Shown here one piece after another: positions 24,413 to 33,312 of a stretch of 64,000 nucleotides of DNA; the first letter of the stretch is position 1, and every line of letters begins with the position of its first letter. The notes beneath the pieces are model-generated. The model had not been told where the DNA came from. It saw only the letters and a list, made by a program, of their open reading frames with translations, and made no database searches. Source of the stretch: Marinobacter changyiensis (lineage in GTDB: Bacteria; Pseudomonadota; Gammaproteobacteria; Pseudomonadales; Oleiphilaceae); contig NZ_VZZZ01000001.1 in the NCBI RefSeq assembly GCF_009193265.1, positions 186,001 through 250,000 on the forward strand, written 5' to 3'. A program made the position numbers and the translations under genes.

Positions 24413-25506
24413 GCGGCGGCCTCCTTTGCCGTGTGGCGGGATTTGAGCAGGCCCGCAATGCCCTGGGGCAGGAAGACCGTGACCAGTACGAACAGGGCAC
24501 CGAGGGCGAACAGCCAGGCGTCCGGCATGACGCCGGTAAAGACGGTTTTGGCGTAGTTCACCAGGATGGCGCCTATGACCGCGCCGTAGAGGGTTGCACG
24601 GCCGCCAAGGGCCACCCACACCACGATTTCAATGGAGAAAATGGGCGAGAATTCGCTCGGATTGATGATGCCGACTTGCGGCACATACAGCGCGCCGGCC
24701 ACCCCCGCCAGCATGGCGGACACCACGAACACGAACAGCTGCACCCGCTCCACCCGGTAACCCAAAAAGCGGGTGCGGGCCTCGGCATCCCGGCAGGCCA
24801 CACTCACCCGCCCGAGCTTGCTGGTCACAATGGCGCGGCACACCACATAGCCAATGGCCAGTGCGACGCCGGTGGCGAGAAACAGCCCCAGCCGGGTGGC
24901 ATCGGTACGCAGGTTAAAGCCGAGAATGTCCTTGAAGTCGGTCAGGCCGTTGTTGCCGCCAAAACCCATCTCGTTGCGGAAGAACGCCAGCATCAGCGCA
25001 AAGGTCAGTGCCTGGGTGATGATGGACAGGTACACCCCGGTCACCCGGGAGCGAAAGGCCAGAAAGCCGAACACCAGCGCCAGCAGCCCTGGGGCCAGCA
25101 GCACCATGATGAAGGCAAACCAGGCCATGTCGAAACCCAGCCAGTACCAGGGCAGCTCCTGCCAGTTCAGGAACACCATGAAGTCCGGCAGGATGGGGTC
25201 ACCATAGGTGCCCCGGTCGCCGATCTGGCGCATCAGGTACATGCCCATGGCATAGCCACCGAGGGCGAAAAACGCGCCGTGGCCCAGGCTGAGAATACCG
25301 AGGTATCCCCACACCAGATCCACCGCCACCGCCAGCAGGGCGTAGCACAGGTATTTACCAAACAGTGTGACCGTATAGCTGGTCACATGCAGCGGGTGGC
25401 CCTCGGGCAGCGCCACGTGCAGCACGGTGACTACCAGCAGCGCAGCGAACAGAATGCCCAGGAACAGCTGGGTGGAACGCTCATAAAAAGGTCGTGTCAG
25501 CCACAT
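24409..25506 (-). CDS. urtC: Urea ABC transporter permease UrtC
   Basis: 365 aa, LivM-like, with about ten membrane segments. Recognisable blocks are YLGILSLGHGAFFALGGYAM, RVTGVYLSIITQALTFALML, GFGGNNGLTDFKDILGF and the cytoplasmic coupling loop SVACRDAEARTRFLGY. It forms the translocation channel with UrtB. It lies 9 nt after urtB and overlaps urtD. Confidence 0.95.
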   Translation of the reverse strand: MWLTRPFYERSTQLFLGILFAALLVVTVLHVALPEGHPLHVTSYTVTLFGKYLCYALLAVAVDLVWGYLGILSLGHGAFFALGGYAMGMYLMRQIGDRGTYGDPILPDFMVFLNWQELPWYWLGFDMAWFAFIMVLLAPGLLALVFGFLAFRSRVTGVYLSIITQALTFALMLAFFRNEMGFGGNNGLTDFKDILGFNLRTDATRLGLFLATGVALAIGYVVCRAIVTSKLGRVSVACRDAEARTRFLGYRVERVQLFVFVVSAMLAGVAGALYVPQVGIINPSEFSPIFSIEIVVWVALGGRATLYGAVIGAILVNYAKTVFTGVMPDAWLFALGALFVLVTVFLPQGIAGLLKSRHTAKEAAA

Positions 25507-25515
25507 ATTATTACC

Positions 25516-27117
25516 TTACCCCTCTGCCGCACGGCCCTTTTGCGGGAAAAGTCCCCGCGGGCGTTTCTGGATGAACAGGATGATGAACACCAGCACCACA
25601 ATCTTGGCCAGTACGGCGCCCGCCCAGGGCTCCAGCAACTGGTTGAGGGTGCCGAGGGTAAGCCCTGCGACCAGGGTGCCCCAGAGGTTACCGACGCCGC
25701 CAAACACCACCACCATGAAGGAGTCAATGATGTAGTTCTGGCCCAGGTTGGGGCCGACGTTGGTGAGCTGAGACAGCGCCACACCCGCCAGCCCGGCCAC
25801 GCCGGAACCCAGGGCAAAGGTCATGACGTCGACCCGGGTAGCCCTGATGCCCATGGAACGGGCCATGGCCCGGTTCTGGGTGACCGCGCGCACTTCCAGC
25901 CCGAGCCGGGTCTTGCGCATGATCAGCATCAGCGCTGCGAACACCAGCAGGGCAAAAGCCAGTACGTAGAGGCGGTTGAGGGTCAGGGACAAGGCGTCGT
26001 TGATAATCAGTGAACCACTCATCCACTCCGGCGTAATCACGGTGCGATTGAGGGGTGAAATCACGGTGCGCACCAGTTGCTGCAGAATCAGGCTGATGCC
26101 GAAGGTGGCCAGCAGGGTTTCCAGCGGGCGGCCCTTGAGAAACTGGATCACGCTGCGCTCGATGGCGACACCGGCGAGGGCGGCCACTAAAAATCCTGCA
26201 GGGATGGACAAGATCAGCGCTAGACCGGGCTGGCCCGGTAACAATTGCTGCATGCCCCAGGTGGTGTAGGCCCCCAGCATGATCAGCTCGCCGTGGGCCA
26301 TATTGATCACGCCCATGACACCGAAGGTGATGGCCAGGCCGATGGCCGCCAGCACCAACACCGAACCGAGGGATAAACCGAAATACAGGGTCTCGGCGGC
26401 GCGGTTGAGCTTGAGTTTCTGCTCGACGGATTCCAGTGCTATCCGGGCCTTGCCCGCCAGCGCCGGGTCGTCACTTGTGACAGCGCTGTTCAGGGCAGCC
26501 CGGGCGCGGCTGTGGAGGCTGCCTGCCAGCACGTCTACCGCTTCGATATCACCGAGTTGTTCCACCCGGTAAATGGCCAGGGCCTGCTCCACGCGATTGG
26601 TCACCGCCCGGGGTCGGTCCTGGGCCAGAAATTCGGTCAGGGGTTCGACCAGTGCCTCATCAACCTTGCCCAGCAGGTCTTTACCTGCCTGCGCTTGCAG
26701 ATCGGGGTTGTCGGCGTACAGGTCGAGCATCGCCAGCGTGCCTTCGAGTTGGCGGCGCATGGCATTGTTGATATTTATCCGGTCCAGCTTCCGGCGGGAG
26801 ATTTCTCCCAGGTTCTCGCTGGTGAGGGCGTCCGCTATGGTCCAGTCGCGGCCACGGTTATTCAGCACGACCACGATTTTGCCAGAGTCTTTGATGATGC
26901 TCAGGCGGTTGCTGCCAAAGGCTTCGAGCCAACTCCTGGCTCTTTCATCGCCGCTGTTCGCTATGGCCTTGATGGCTGCTTCCACTTCCCTCGGAGAGGC
27001 TGTGGCCAGATCATTCAGCAGGGCAACGCCGGGGTCTTCTTGCTGGGCGGCTGCCAGGGGCGTGAAGGCCATGGCAATGACAAAAAGCAGCGATGTGAGC
27101 AATCGGGTGATGCTCAT
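25516..27117 (-). CDS. urtB: Urea ABC transporter permease UrtB, with long periplasmic N-terminal region
   Basis: 533 aa. A signal-like segment (LLTSLLFVIAMAFTPLAAA) precedes about 220 residues of soluble, Ala/Leu/Glu-rich helical sequence. The LivH-like permease follows from LYFGLSLGSVLVLAAIGLAI onward, with NMAHGELIMLGAYTTWGMQQ and the coupling loop EVRAVTQNRAMARSMGI. The extended N-terminus is characteristic of UrtB compared with LivH. It is separated from urtA by a three-way-junction element, where transcript levels could drop between the solute-binding protein and the permease genes. Confidence 0.95.
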   Translation of the reverse strand: MSITRLLTSLLFVIAMAFTPLAAAQQEDPGVALLNDLATASPREVEAAIKAIANSGDERARSWLEAFGSNRLSIIKDSGKIVVVLNNRGRDWTIADALTSENLGEISRRKLDRININNAMRRQLEGTLAMLDLYADNPDLQAQAGKDLLGKVDEALVEPLTEFLAQDRPRAVTNRVEQALAIYRVEQLGDIEAVDVLAGSLHSRARAALNSAVTSDDPALAGKARIALESVEQKLKLNRAAETLYFGLSLGSVLVLAAIGLAITFGVMGVINMAHGELIMLGAYTTWGMQQLLPGQPGLALILSIPAGFLVAALAGVAIERSVIQFLKGRPLETLLATFGISLILQQLVRTVISPLNRTVITPEWMSGSLIINDALSLTLNRLYVLAFALLVFAALMLIMRKTRLGLEVRAVTQNRAMARSMGIRATRVDVMTFALGSGVAGLAGVALSQLTNVGPNLGQNYIIDSFMVVVFGGVGNLWGTLVAGLTLGTLNQLLEPWAGAVLAKIVVLVFIILFIQKRPRGLFPQKGRAAEG

Positions 27118-27155
27118 AGTTGTGTCCTGTCTTGGGGATGACTAATCCGTGCGTT

Positions 27156-27261
27156 AGTAAGCGGACAGGTCTTTCCAAAACACGCTGTAAATACTTCCCT
27201 GTACGCTCGTCCTCCGCCATCCATGGCTCCGTACGGTTTTGGAAAGACCTGTCCGCTTACT
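27156..27261 (-). repeat. Three-way-junction element, copy 3 (urtA-urtB gap)
   Basis: A perfect 26-bp inverted repeat (arms 27156-27181 and 27236-27261). On the minus strand the core has GCCA-TGGA-TGGC and a diverged second hairpin, GTAC-AGGGA-AGTAT, then TTTACAGCGTG. The arm sequence again differs from all other copies. Confidence 0.85.
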
Positions 27262-27335
27262 TTGTTTCTCATCAGTAACATGCCATTGAACGACAGGCTC
27301 CAGAGGCGGCCAGTGCCACCTCCGGATAACTCACC

Positions 27336-28643
27336 TTATTCGGCAGCTAGGGCCTGCTCACCGGCAGAGGCACCGCACTTGCCTTCCTTGACGTTGAAGT
27401 TGCCGCAGGACATCGGCTTGCGCCAGTCTGCGATCAGGTCCCGGGAACCCGGCAGGAAGTCAGACCAGGCATCACCCGCGACGGTAGACGGGGTCTGCCA
27501 TACGGTGGAGAACTGGCCGTTGTCCTGAATCTCACCGATCAGCACCGGCTTGGTGATGTGGTGGTTCGGCATCATGGTGGCGTAGCCGCCGGTCAGGTTG
27601 GGTACGGAAACACCGATGATGGCGTCTTTGACCGCGTCCACATCGGTGGTGCCGGCTTTGTTGACGGCTTCGATGTACATGTTGAAGCCGATGTAGTGGG
27701 CTTCCATGGGATCGTTGGTAACGGCTTCGTCGTCCTGGGAGAACTTGACCCACTCATCGATGAAGTCGTAGTTGGCGTCGCTGTCCACGCTCATGAAGTA
27801 GTTCCAGGCGGCCAGGTGGCCCACTAACGGGCCGGTGTCGATACCGGACAATTCCTGCTCGCCCACGGAGAAGGCCACCACCGGGATGTCGGAGGCGGAG
27901 ACGCCCTGGTTGCCCAGCTCACGGTAGAACGGCACGTTGGCATCACCGTTGATGGTGGAGACCACGGCGGTTTTCTTGCCGGCAGAGCCGAAGCGCTTGA
28001 TGTCAGACACAATGTTCTGCCAGTCGGAGTGACCGAAAGGCGTGTAGTTGATCATGATGTCGGCTTCCGCCACGCCCTGATCTTTCAGGTAGGTTTCGAG
28101 GATCTTGTTGGTGGTGCGTGGATACACATAGTCCGTGCCTGCCAGTACCCAGCGCTCCACGCCGATGGTGTTCATCAGGTAGTCGACCGCCGGAATTGCC
28201 TGCTGGTTGGGCGCCGCGCCGGTGTAGAACACGTTCTCGGATGACTCTTCACCTTCATACTGAACCGGGTAGAACAGCAGGCCGTTCAGCTCTTCAATAA
28301 CCGGCAGTACCGATTTGCGGGACACCGAGGTCCAGTTGCCGAAGATGACGTCGACTTTTTCCTGGGCCAGCAGCTCACGGGCTTTTTCAGCGAACAGCGG
28401 CCAGTTGGAGGCGGGGTCTACGACGACCGGCTCAAGCTGACGGCCCAGTACACCGCCTTCGGCGTTCTGCTTTTCGATCAGCATCAGCATGGTGTCTTTC
28501 AGGGCGGTTTCACTGATCGCCATGGTGCCGGACAACGAGTGCAGGATACCGACCTTGATCGGACCTTCCTGGGCGGTAACGGATAGTGAGACTGTCAGTG
28601 CCAAGGCGGACAACCCGAGTTTGAGGCTCTTCTTCGCGTTCAT
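27336..28643 (-). CDS. urtA: Urea ABC transporter substrate-binding protein UrtA
   Basis: 435 aa from the ATG at 28643, with AAGGA 8 nt upstream. The signal peptide ends near SLSVTAQEGP. Family blocks are KVGILHSLSGTMAISETALK, VVDPASNWPLFAEKARELL, FYTGAAPNQQAIPAVDYLM and YIGFNMYIEAVNKAG. It binds urea in the periplasm. It is the first gene of the long urt-ure operon and is divergently transcribed from allophanate hydrolase across a 490-nt regulatory region. Confidence 0.96.
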   Translation of the reverse strand: MNAKKSLKLGLSALALTVSLSVTAQEGPIKVGILHSLSGTMAISETALKDTMLMLIEKQNAEGGVLGRQLEPVVVDPASNWPLFAEKARELLAQEKVDVIFGNWTSVSRKSVLPVIEELNGLLFYPVQYEGEESSENVFYTGAAPNQQAIPAVDYLMNTIGVERWVLAGTDYVYPRTTNKILETYLKDQGVAEADIMINYTPFGHSDWQNIVSDIKRFGSAGKKTAVVSTINGDANVPFYRELGNQGVSASDIPVVAFSVGEQELSGIDTGPLVGHLAAWNYFMSVDSDANYDFIDEWVKFSQDDEAVTNDPMEAHYIGFNMYIEAVNKAGTTDVDAVKDAIIGVSVPNLTGGYATMMPNHHITKPVLIGEIQDNGQFSTVWQTPSTVAGDAWSDFLPGSRDLIADWRKPMSCGNFNVKEGKCGASAGEQALAAE

Positions 28644-28949
28644 TATGCTCGTCCTTATTCCAGTGTTTTTAGCTAGCGTGCGAGATAGGCGCACTGGAAA
28701 CCGTGCATCGGCCGTTCCAACTCTTTAAAACACCCTTTTAAAACATGAGGTTGAATAGTATACAAGCGACATAAGGCAGGTTTTTGGATGCCCGGGTCTG
28801 CACTATCAAACGTCACAAAACCCGCCAGTTCAGCGTTTGAAAGCGCTCGGGTCTGTTTTTATGCCCGTTTGAGAACTGAACTTAAATAACTTATAAAACA
28901 ATGACTTATTTAATTATGGATGGTACTTGCATCGCAGTGACGCTCCTGC

Positions 28950-28964
28950 GCACCAGAATGGCGC
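28950..28964 (+). promoter_or_regulatory. NtrC-like enhancer site
   Basis: GCACC-AGAAT-GGCGC matches the NtrC pattern GCACC-N5-GGTGC at nine of ten positions. It lies about 110 nt upstream of the sigma-54 promoter, a usual enhancer distance. A weaker candidate is at 28981-28995. Confidence 0.55.
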
Positions 28965-29071
28965 TATTTTTTGGGCCTGGGTCCCACAGTGGTGCGCACT
29001 TAATTAGTCCAGAAGCTTCGGACTTCTCATCAGTTTGTTGTTTTTATTGGCTTTTAAATTAAAACCGAAAG

Positions 29072-29087
29072 TGGCACGTGGGTTGCG
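29072..29087 (+). promoter_or_regulatory. Sigma-54 promoter for the allophanate hydrolase operon
   Basis: TGGCACG-TGGG-TTGCG fits the -24/-12 consensus TGGCACG-N4-TTGCA closely, with the correct GG to GC spacing. Transcription would start near 29098, inside the TTGTATACAA operator. Confidence 0.75.
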
Positions 29088-29096
29088 ATGGGCAGG

Positions 29097-29106
29097 TTGT
29101 ATACAA
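29097..29106. promoter_or_regulatory. Palindromic operator TTGTATACAA, probably for the downstream GntR/FCD regulator
   Basis: A perfect 10-bp palindrome at the predicted start of transcription. GntR/FCD regulators commonly bind TNGT/ACNA-type palindromes, and such a regulator is encoded at 31293. Related half-sites lie near 28757 and 32092. Confidence 0.5.
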
Positions 29107-29133
29107 GATGACTGACCTGATGGAACCCACACA

Positions 29134-31011
29134 ATGCCCTCGACAATTGGATGGACACTGCAGGATTGGCAGCAGGCCTACCTTGATAACGAGCAAATGC
29201 CCGCCAACCTGCTGCACGCCCTGCTCGACTCATTGGGCGCGGACGATAGCGCGTGGATTTCACTGGCCACCCCGGCGCAACTGGATGACGGCCTCGCCGG
29301 CCTGGACCGCGCAGTGGCTCAAGCCGGAGGGTACCCGTCGGCATTGCCGCTGTTCGGCGTGCCCTTTGCGGTCAAGGACAACATCGATGCCACCGGCTTT
29401 GAGACCACGGCGGCGTGTCCGGATTATGCGTACACTCCTGCCCAGGACGCCGCCGTTGTCGCCAGGCTCAGAGCCGCAGGCGCCGTGCTGATCGGCAAGA
29501 CCAACCTGGACCAGTTCGCCACCGGCCTGGTGGGCACCCGCTCGCCTTATGGTGCAGTGCCCAACACGTTCAATCCGGAGGTGATCAGCGGCGGCTCCAG
29601 TTCCGGCTCTGCCTCTGCAGTCGCCCGGGGCCTGGTGCCCTTTGCGCTGGGCACGGATACCGCGGGTTCCGGCCGCGTGCCTGCGGGCCTGAACAACCTG
29701 GTCGGTCTCAAGCCCACCCGGGGTGCGATCAGCATTGAAGGCGTGGTCCCGGCCTGCCGCTCGCTGGATTGCGTGTCCATCTTCGCCCTGACCGTCACCG
29801 ACGCTGGCAAGGTATTCGAACACGCGGGGGTGTATCAGCCTTCGGATGCCTTTTCCCGCCCCCGGCCGGAGTCGCTGCCAGCCGCCGGCCCTGCCATTCG
29901 CCAGCCCGGAGCAATCAAACGGCTTGCGGTTCCCGCCGAGCCGGAGTGGTTCGGGGATGACTGCGCGAAGGCCGCCTGGGGCGTCACCCTGGGGCTTTGG
30001 GAAAAGCTCGGCGTAACGCTGGTACCGACGGATTTCAGCCTGCTGTCTGAGCTGGCCGCGCTGCTTTATGAGGGCCCGTGGGTGGCCGAGCGTCATGCCG
30101 CGGTGGAGGAGTTCATGGCCGCCCACCCGGACAGCATGAACCCGGTCGTGCGGGGCATTATCGGCAAGGCCGCCAATTTTACCGCGACCGATACCTTCAG
30201 GGCGCAATACCGCAAGGAAGAGCTGGTACGGGCCATTGATCACCTGTTGCAAGACATCGACGCCCTGCTGGTGCCGACCGCGCCCATCGCGCCCACCATT
30301 GCCGCGGTGAATGCGGACCCGGTCACTCTCAACAGCCGCCTCGGCACCTACACCAATTTCGTGAACCTGGCGGATCTCTGCGCCCTGGCGGTGCCTGCGG
30401 GTTTCCGCAGCGACGCCCTGCCCTTTGGCGTCACCCTGATTGCCGGCGCTTGGCGGGATGGTGACCTGCAACAGCTGGCCAGCCGTTGGCTCAATGCCAA
30501 CCCCACCCACCTCGGCGCCACTGACCGCCCCCGGCCTGCGGAGAGCGCCCGCACGGAAAAGAGCAGCGCTATGCCTTCCTCCCTGACAGGCCCCAGTCTT
30601 GTCGACACCATCACCGTCGCCGTTGTGGGCGCCCATCTGACCGGCATGCCCCTGAACACCCAGCTCACAGAGCGCCACGCCACATTGCGGGAGCAGACCA
30701 CCACCAGCCCGAATTACCGGCTGTTTGCCCTGCCAGACACCTCGCCGCCCAAGCCGGGCCTGAAACGGGTATCAGGTGATGAAGAAGGTAAAGCAATCAT
30801 CCTGGAAGTCTGGCAAATGCCCGCCAGCGCCTTTGGCTCCTTTGTGGATCTGATTCCGCCACCCCTGGGCATCGGCAATGTGGAGCTGGCCGATGGCCGC
30901 TGGGTCAACGGTTTCATCTGCGAGGGCCATGCCCTGGAAAACGCCCGGGACGTCACCGAATTCGGCGGCTGGCGCGCTTACATCGACGCGCTCAAGGCCG
31001 GCAAAGCATAA
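29134..31011 (+). CDS. atzF: Allophanate hydrolase (amidase-signature family)
   Basis: 625 aa, full length. The amidase core has the Ser-cisSer-Lys triad: lysine in PFAVKDNID, serines in ISGGSSSGSASAVA and FALGTDTAGSGRVPAG. The C-terminal domain (TVAVVGAHLTGMPLN, SFVDLIPPPLGIGNVELADG, FICEGHALENARDVTEFGGW) is the one specific to allophanate hydrolases. The enzyme splits allophanate into ammonia and CO2, the second step of the ATP-dependent urea route. Its normal partner, urea carboxylase, survives only as the adjacent fragment at 31025, so the enzyme may now act on allophanate from another source or be vestigial. Confidence 0.93.
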   Translation: MPSTIGWTLQDWQQAYLDNEQMPANLLHALLDSLGADDSAWISLATPAQLDDGLAGLDRAVAQAGGYPSALPLFGVPFAVKDNIDATGFETTAACPDYAYTPAQDAAVVARLRAAGAVLIGKTNLDQFATGLVGTRSPYGAVPNTFNPEVISGGSSSGSASAVARGLVPFALGTDTAGSGRVPAGLNNLVGLKPTRGAISIEGVVPACRSLDCVSIFALTVTDAGKVFEHAGVYQPSDAFSRPRPESLPAAGPAIRQPGAIKRLAVPAEPEWFGDDCAKAAWGVTLGLWEKLGVTLVPTDFSLLSELAALLYEGPWVAERHAAVEEFMAAHPDSMNPVVRGIIGKAANFTATDTFRAQYRKEELVRAIDHLLQDIDALLVPTAPIAPTIAAVNADPVTLNSRLGTYTNFVNLADLCALAVPAGFRSDALPFGVTLIAGAWRDGDLQQLASRWLNANPTHLGATDRPRPAESARTEKSSAMPSSLTGPSLVDTITVAVVGAHLTGMPLNTQLTERHATLREQTTTSPNYRLFALPDTSPPKPGLKRVSGDEEGKAIILEVWQMPASAFGSFVDLIPPPLGIGNVELADGRWVNGFICEGHALENARDVTEFGGWRAYIDALKAGKA

Positions 31012-31024
31012 GGAGATTTGCACC

Positions 31025-31282
31025 ATGTTCAGCACCGTACTGATCGCCAATCGCGGCGAAATCGCCGTTCGTAACATCCGCACCCTCAAGCAGATGGGTA
31101 TCCGCAACATGGCGGTTTATGCCCACCCGAACCGTCACAGCCAGCATGTTGAGCGGGCCGGTCAGCTGGCGGTTAAAATCGTGGAGTTTGAAATCAACGC
31201 CTCCGCCACCATCAGTGCGCTGCATTGCGAGCCGGGCAAGGCGTTTTCACCAGGGGAGCCCCTGATCAGCATTGCAATATGA
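31025..31282 (+). pseudogene. Urea carboxylase remnant: N-terminus joined in frame to biotin-domain C-terminus
   Basis: 85 codons. The first 40 residues (STVLIANRGEIAVRNIRTLK, MGIRNMAVYAHPNRHSQHVE) are the start of a biotin carboxylase domain. The last 40 (VKIVEFEINASATISALHCE, PGKAFSPGEPLISI) are the end of the biotinyl domain. Urea carboxylases are about 1200 aa, so roughly 1100 internal codons are missing while the frame is kept. The biotin-lysine motif, normally MKM, reads VKI. It still has a good start 13 nt after the allophanate hydrolase stop. A deletion is the simplest explanation. Confidence 0.8.
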
Positions 31283-31292
31283 GGAAGGCACC

Positions 31293-32006
31293 ATGAGCCG
31301 ATCCGCTGGCAAGCCGCGCCGCCAGAGCAGCGTGGCGGATCGGGTGTATGAGGCCCTCAAGGACGACATCTTCGAGTTCCGGCTGATTCCCGGTGACAGG
31401 TTCAGTGAAGGCGAGATCGCCACCCGCCTGGCGGCCAGCCGCACACCGGTGCGGGAGGCACTGTACCGGCTGCAGCGGGAAGGCCATATGGATGTGCTGT
31501 TCCGCAGTGGCTGGCAGGTCAAGCCGCTGGATTTCGAGAGGGTGGAAGAACTCTACGATTTGCGCATCACCCTTGAACGGGCGGCGATGCACAAGATCTG
31601 CAGCCACCCGACACCCCCACCGATTCTGCGCCAGCTCAACGCCATCTGGCACCCGGATCATCCGTCTGAACGTGCCATTGGCAGCACCGTTCGCGCCCTG
31701 GACGAAAGCTTCCATTGCGAGCTGGTCGCCGCCGCGGGCAACCGGGAAATGACCCGCATCCACCAGGAAATCACCGACCGCCTGCGGATCATCCGCCGGC
31801 TCGATTTCACCCGGCCGGACCGCGTCGACGCCACTTATAACGAACACGCAGAAATACTCGACGCCATCAGCAGCAACCAACCCGGCGCTGCCGCAGAAAA
31901 GCTCACCGCCCACATCCGCACCAGTCAGGCGGCGGTGCGAGAAATCACCATGGAAAAGATTCGGGAGGCGGCGCGGATGCATCAACAGAACAAGGCAACG
32001 CCCTGA
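31293..32006 (+). CDS. GntR-family regulator, FCD subfamily
   Basis: 237 aa. The ATG at 31293 follows AGGAAGG; an earlier start at 31272 would overlap the remnant gene. The N-terminal winged helix reads VADRVYEALKDDIFEFRLIP, GDRFSEGEIATRLAASRTPV and REALYRLQREG. The FCD ligand domain follows (LYDLRITLERAAMHKI, DESFHCELVAAAGNREM, YNEHAEILDAI). It probably senses a pathway metabolite and binds the TTGTATACAA-type sites near 29097 and 28757. Its place behind the carboxylase remnant fits regulation of urea or allophanate use. Confidence 0.88.
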   Translation: MSRSAGKPRRQSSVADRVYEALKDDIFEFRLIPGDRFSEGEIATRLAASRTPVREALYRLQREGHMDVLFRSGWQVKPLDFERVEELYDLRITLERAAMHKICSHPTPPPILRQLNAIWHPDHPSERAIGSTVRALDESFHCELVAAAGNREMTRIHQEITDRLRIIRRLDFTRPDRVDATYNEHAEILDAISSNQPGAAAEKLTAHIRTSQAAVREITMEKIREAARMHQQNKATP

Positions 32007-32091
32007 TTTTAAACCTCCCTGCTTTTGAATTAGAGGCAACTCTAAGGTTGCAAGCTGTGGGAGGGGGAAACCCACATTGCAAAAGATGCTG

Positions 32092-32109
32092 TATAGTAAA
32101 TACAAGCGA
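32092..32109. promoter_or_regulatory. Possible operator upstream of the ketopantoate-reductase-like gene
   Basis: ATAGTAAATACAAGCGA shares ATAGTA and TACAAGCGA with the urtA-proximal site at 28756 (ATAGTATACAAGCGA). It may be a diverged binding site of the same GntR regulator. Confidence 0.35.
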
Positions 32110-32163
32110 GCAGCATCCCGGTCCATCCGGGATGCCAAATCCAGAAAACCAAAAGGCCCGCCC

Positions 32164-33207
32164 ATGACAGATTCAAGCCGTATTGTGATTTTCGGCGCCG
32201 GCAATGTCGGCTGTTACGTTGGAGGCCGGCTGCTGTCCGCCGGGGCAGATGTCAGAATGATCGGACGTCCCCGCCTGCAGCAACTTTTCGAAAAACACCC
32301 GCTGACCATCACCGATTACAAGGGCTTCGAGTTTCAGACCACCTTGAAACCCGGCACCTACTCCACCGATCCGGCAGACGCCAGCGACGCAGACCTGGTG
32401 ATTATCACCACCAAATCCGGTGCCACGGAAGAAGCCGGTCGGCAATTGGCAGACGTTCTGAAGCCCGGCACGCCGGTGATCAGTCTGCAAAATGGTATCA
32501 GCAATGCCGATAGGCTGCGGGAGCAGCTGCCTGAGTGCGTGGTGCTGGCGGGGATGATTCCGTTTAACGTGCTGCAAAAACAACACGGGCATTTTCACCA
32601 GGGTACCGAAGGTCATCTAATGGCCACCAGGCATCCGGCGCTTGAACCTTTCCTGTATTGGTTCCAGCGGGCTGGCATACCGCTGGAAGAGCGGGACGAC
32701 ATGCCTTCGGTGATGTGGTCCAAGTTGTTGCTGAATCTGAACAACCCCATCAACGCCCTGTCTGGCCTGCCTTTGCTGGAAGAGTTGTCACAACGGGATT
32801 ACCGCCGCTGTCTGGCGCGGGCCCAGCAGGAAACCCTCACACTGATGGAAATGGCAGGCATTCCGACCATCAAGCTGATAGCGATTCCCACTCCAGCTAT
32901 CCCGTATCTGATGAAATCACCGGACTGGTTTTTTACCCGGTTTGCCAAAAAAATGCTGACCATTGACCCGATCGCCCGCTCTTCCATGTGGGAAGACCTG
33001 GAAGCCGGCCGGCCAACCGAGGTGGACTGGATCAACGGTGAAGTGGTCCGCCTTGCGGAGCGCCTGGGCCTGCGAGCGCCGATAAATCAGGCCCTCACCA
33101 ACCTGATCCATCAGCATGAACAGGGGCTCCGTCAGCCCTGGCCGGCGGATGTACTGCTCAAGTACCTCAGCCAGGCCCAGAACGATTACCATCCGGTGGG
33201 TGGCTGA
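32164..33207 (+). CDS. 2-dehydropantoate 2-reductase family protein
   Basis: 347 aa from the ATG at 32164. The dinucleotide fold reads RIVIFGAGNVGCYVGGRLLS, with VVLAGMIPFNV and the family lysine and asparagine block WSKLLLNLNNPINALSGLPL. PTEVDWINGEVVRLAERLGL near the end is the ketopantoate reductase C-terminal signature. It is NADPH-dependent. True PanE proteins are about 300 aa, and this longer form, not next to panB or panC, may reduce another 2-oxo acid, so panE is not assigned. Confidence 0.82.
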   Translation: MTDSSRIVIFGAGNVGCYVGGRLLSAGADVRMIGRPRLQQLFEKHPLTITDYKGFEFQTTLKPGTYSTDPADASDADLVIITTKSGATEEAGRQLADVLKPGTPVISLQNGISNADRLREQLPECVVLAGMIPFNVLQKQHGHFHQGTEGHLMATRHPALEPFLYWFQRAGIPLEERDDMPSVMWSKLLLNLNNPINALSGLPLLEELSQRDYRRCLARAQQETLTLMEMAGIPTIKLIAIPTPAIPYLMKSPDWFFTRFAKKMLTIDPIARSSMWEDLEAGRPTEVDWINGEVVRLAERLGLRAPINQALTNLIHQHEQGLRQPWPADVLLKYLSQAQNDYHPVGG

Positions 33208-33240
33208 ACCCCGACCCCTTAAATTGCGGGATTACGCGCG

Positions 33241-33258
33241 TGTAATCCATCTCTCACA
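33241..33258 (+). promoter_or_regulatory. GacA/UvrY-type upstream activating box
   Basis: TGTAAT-CCATCT-CTCACA matches the GacA box TGTAAG-N6-CTTACA at ten of twelve positions. It lies about 60 nt before the predicted start of the sRNA below, with a -10-like TAAAAT at 33302-33307. Confidence 0.65.
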
Positions 33259-33312
33259 CGCGGTGCCAACAAAGGCTGGTTCTCGCCCATCAGCACCTGC
33301 GTAAAATGATCC

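Larger units (their letters stand above)
28644..29133. promoter_or_regulatory. Divergent nitrogen-regulated control region urtA / allophanate hydrolase
   Basis: 490 nt without a gene. It contains an NtrC-like site (28950-28964), a sigma-54 promoter facing the plus strand (29072-29087), a TTGTATACAA operator (29097-29106) and the similar half AGTATACAAGCGA near 28757 on the urtA side. The middle is AT-rich. No clear sigma-54 site facing urtA was found. Confidence 0.65.

Noticed and set aside
29260-30678. 472-codon minus-strand ORF opposite allophanate hydrolase
   Set aside because: Antisense shadow of a clear enzyme gene.
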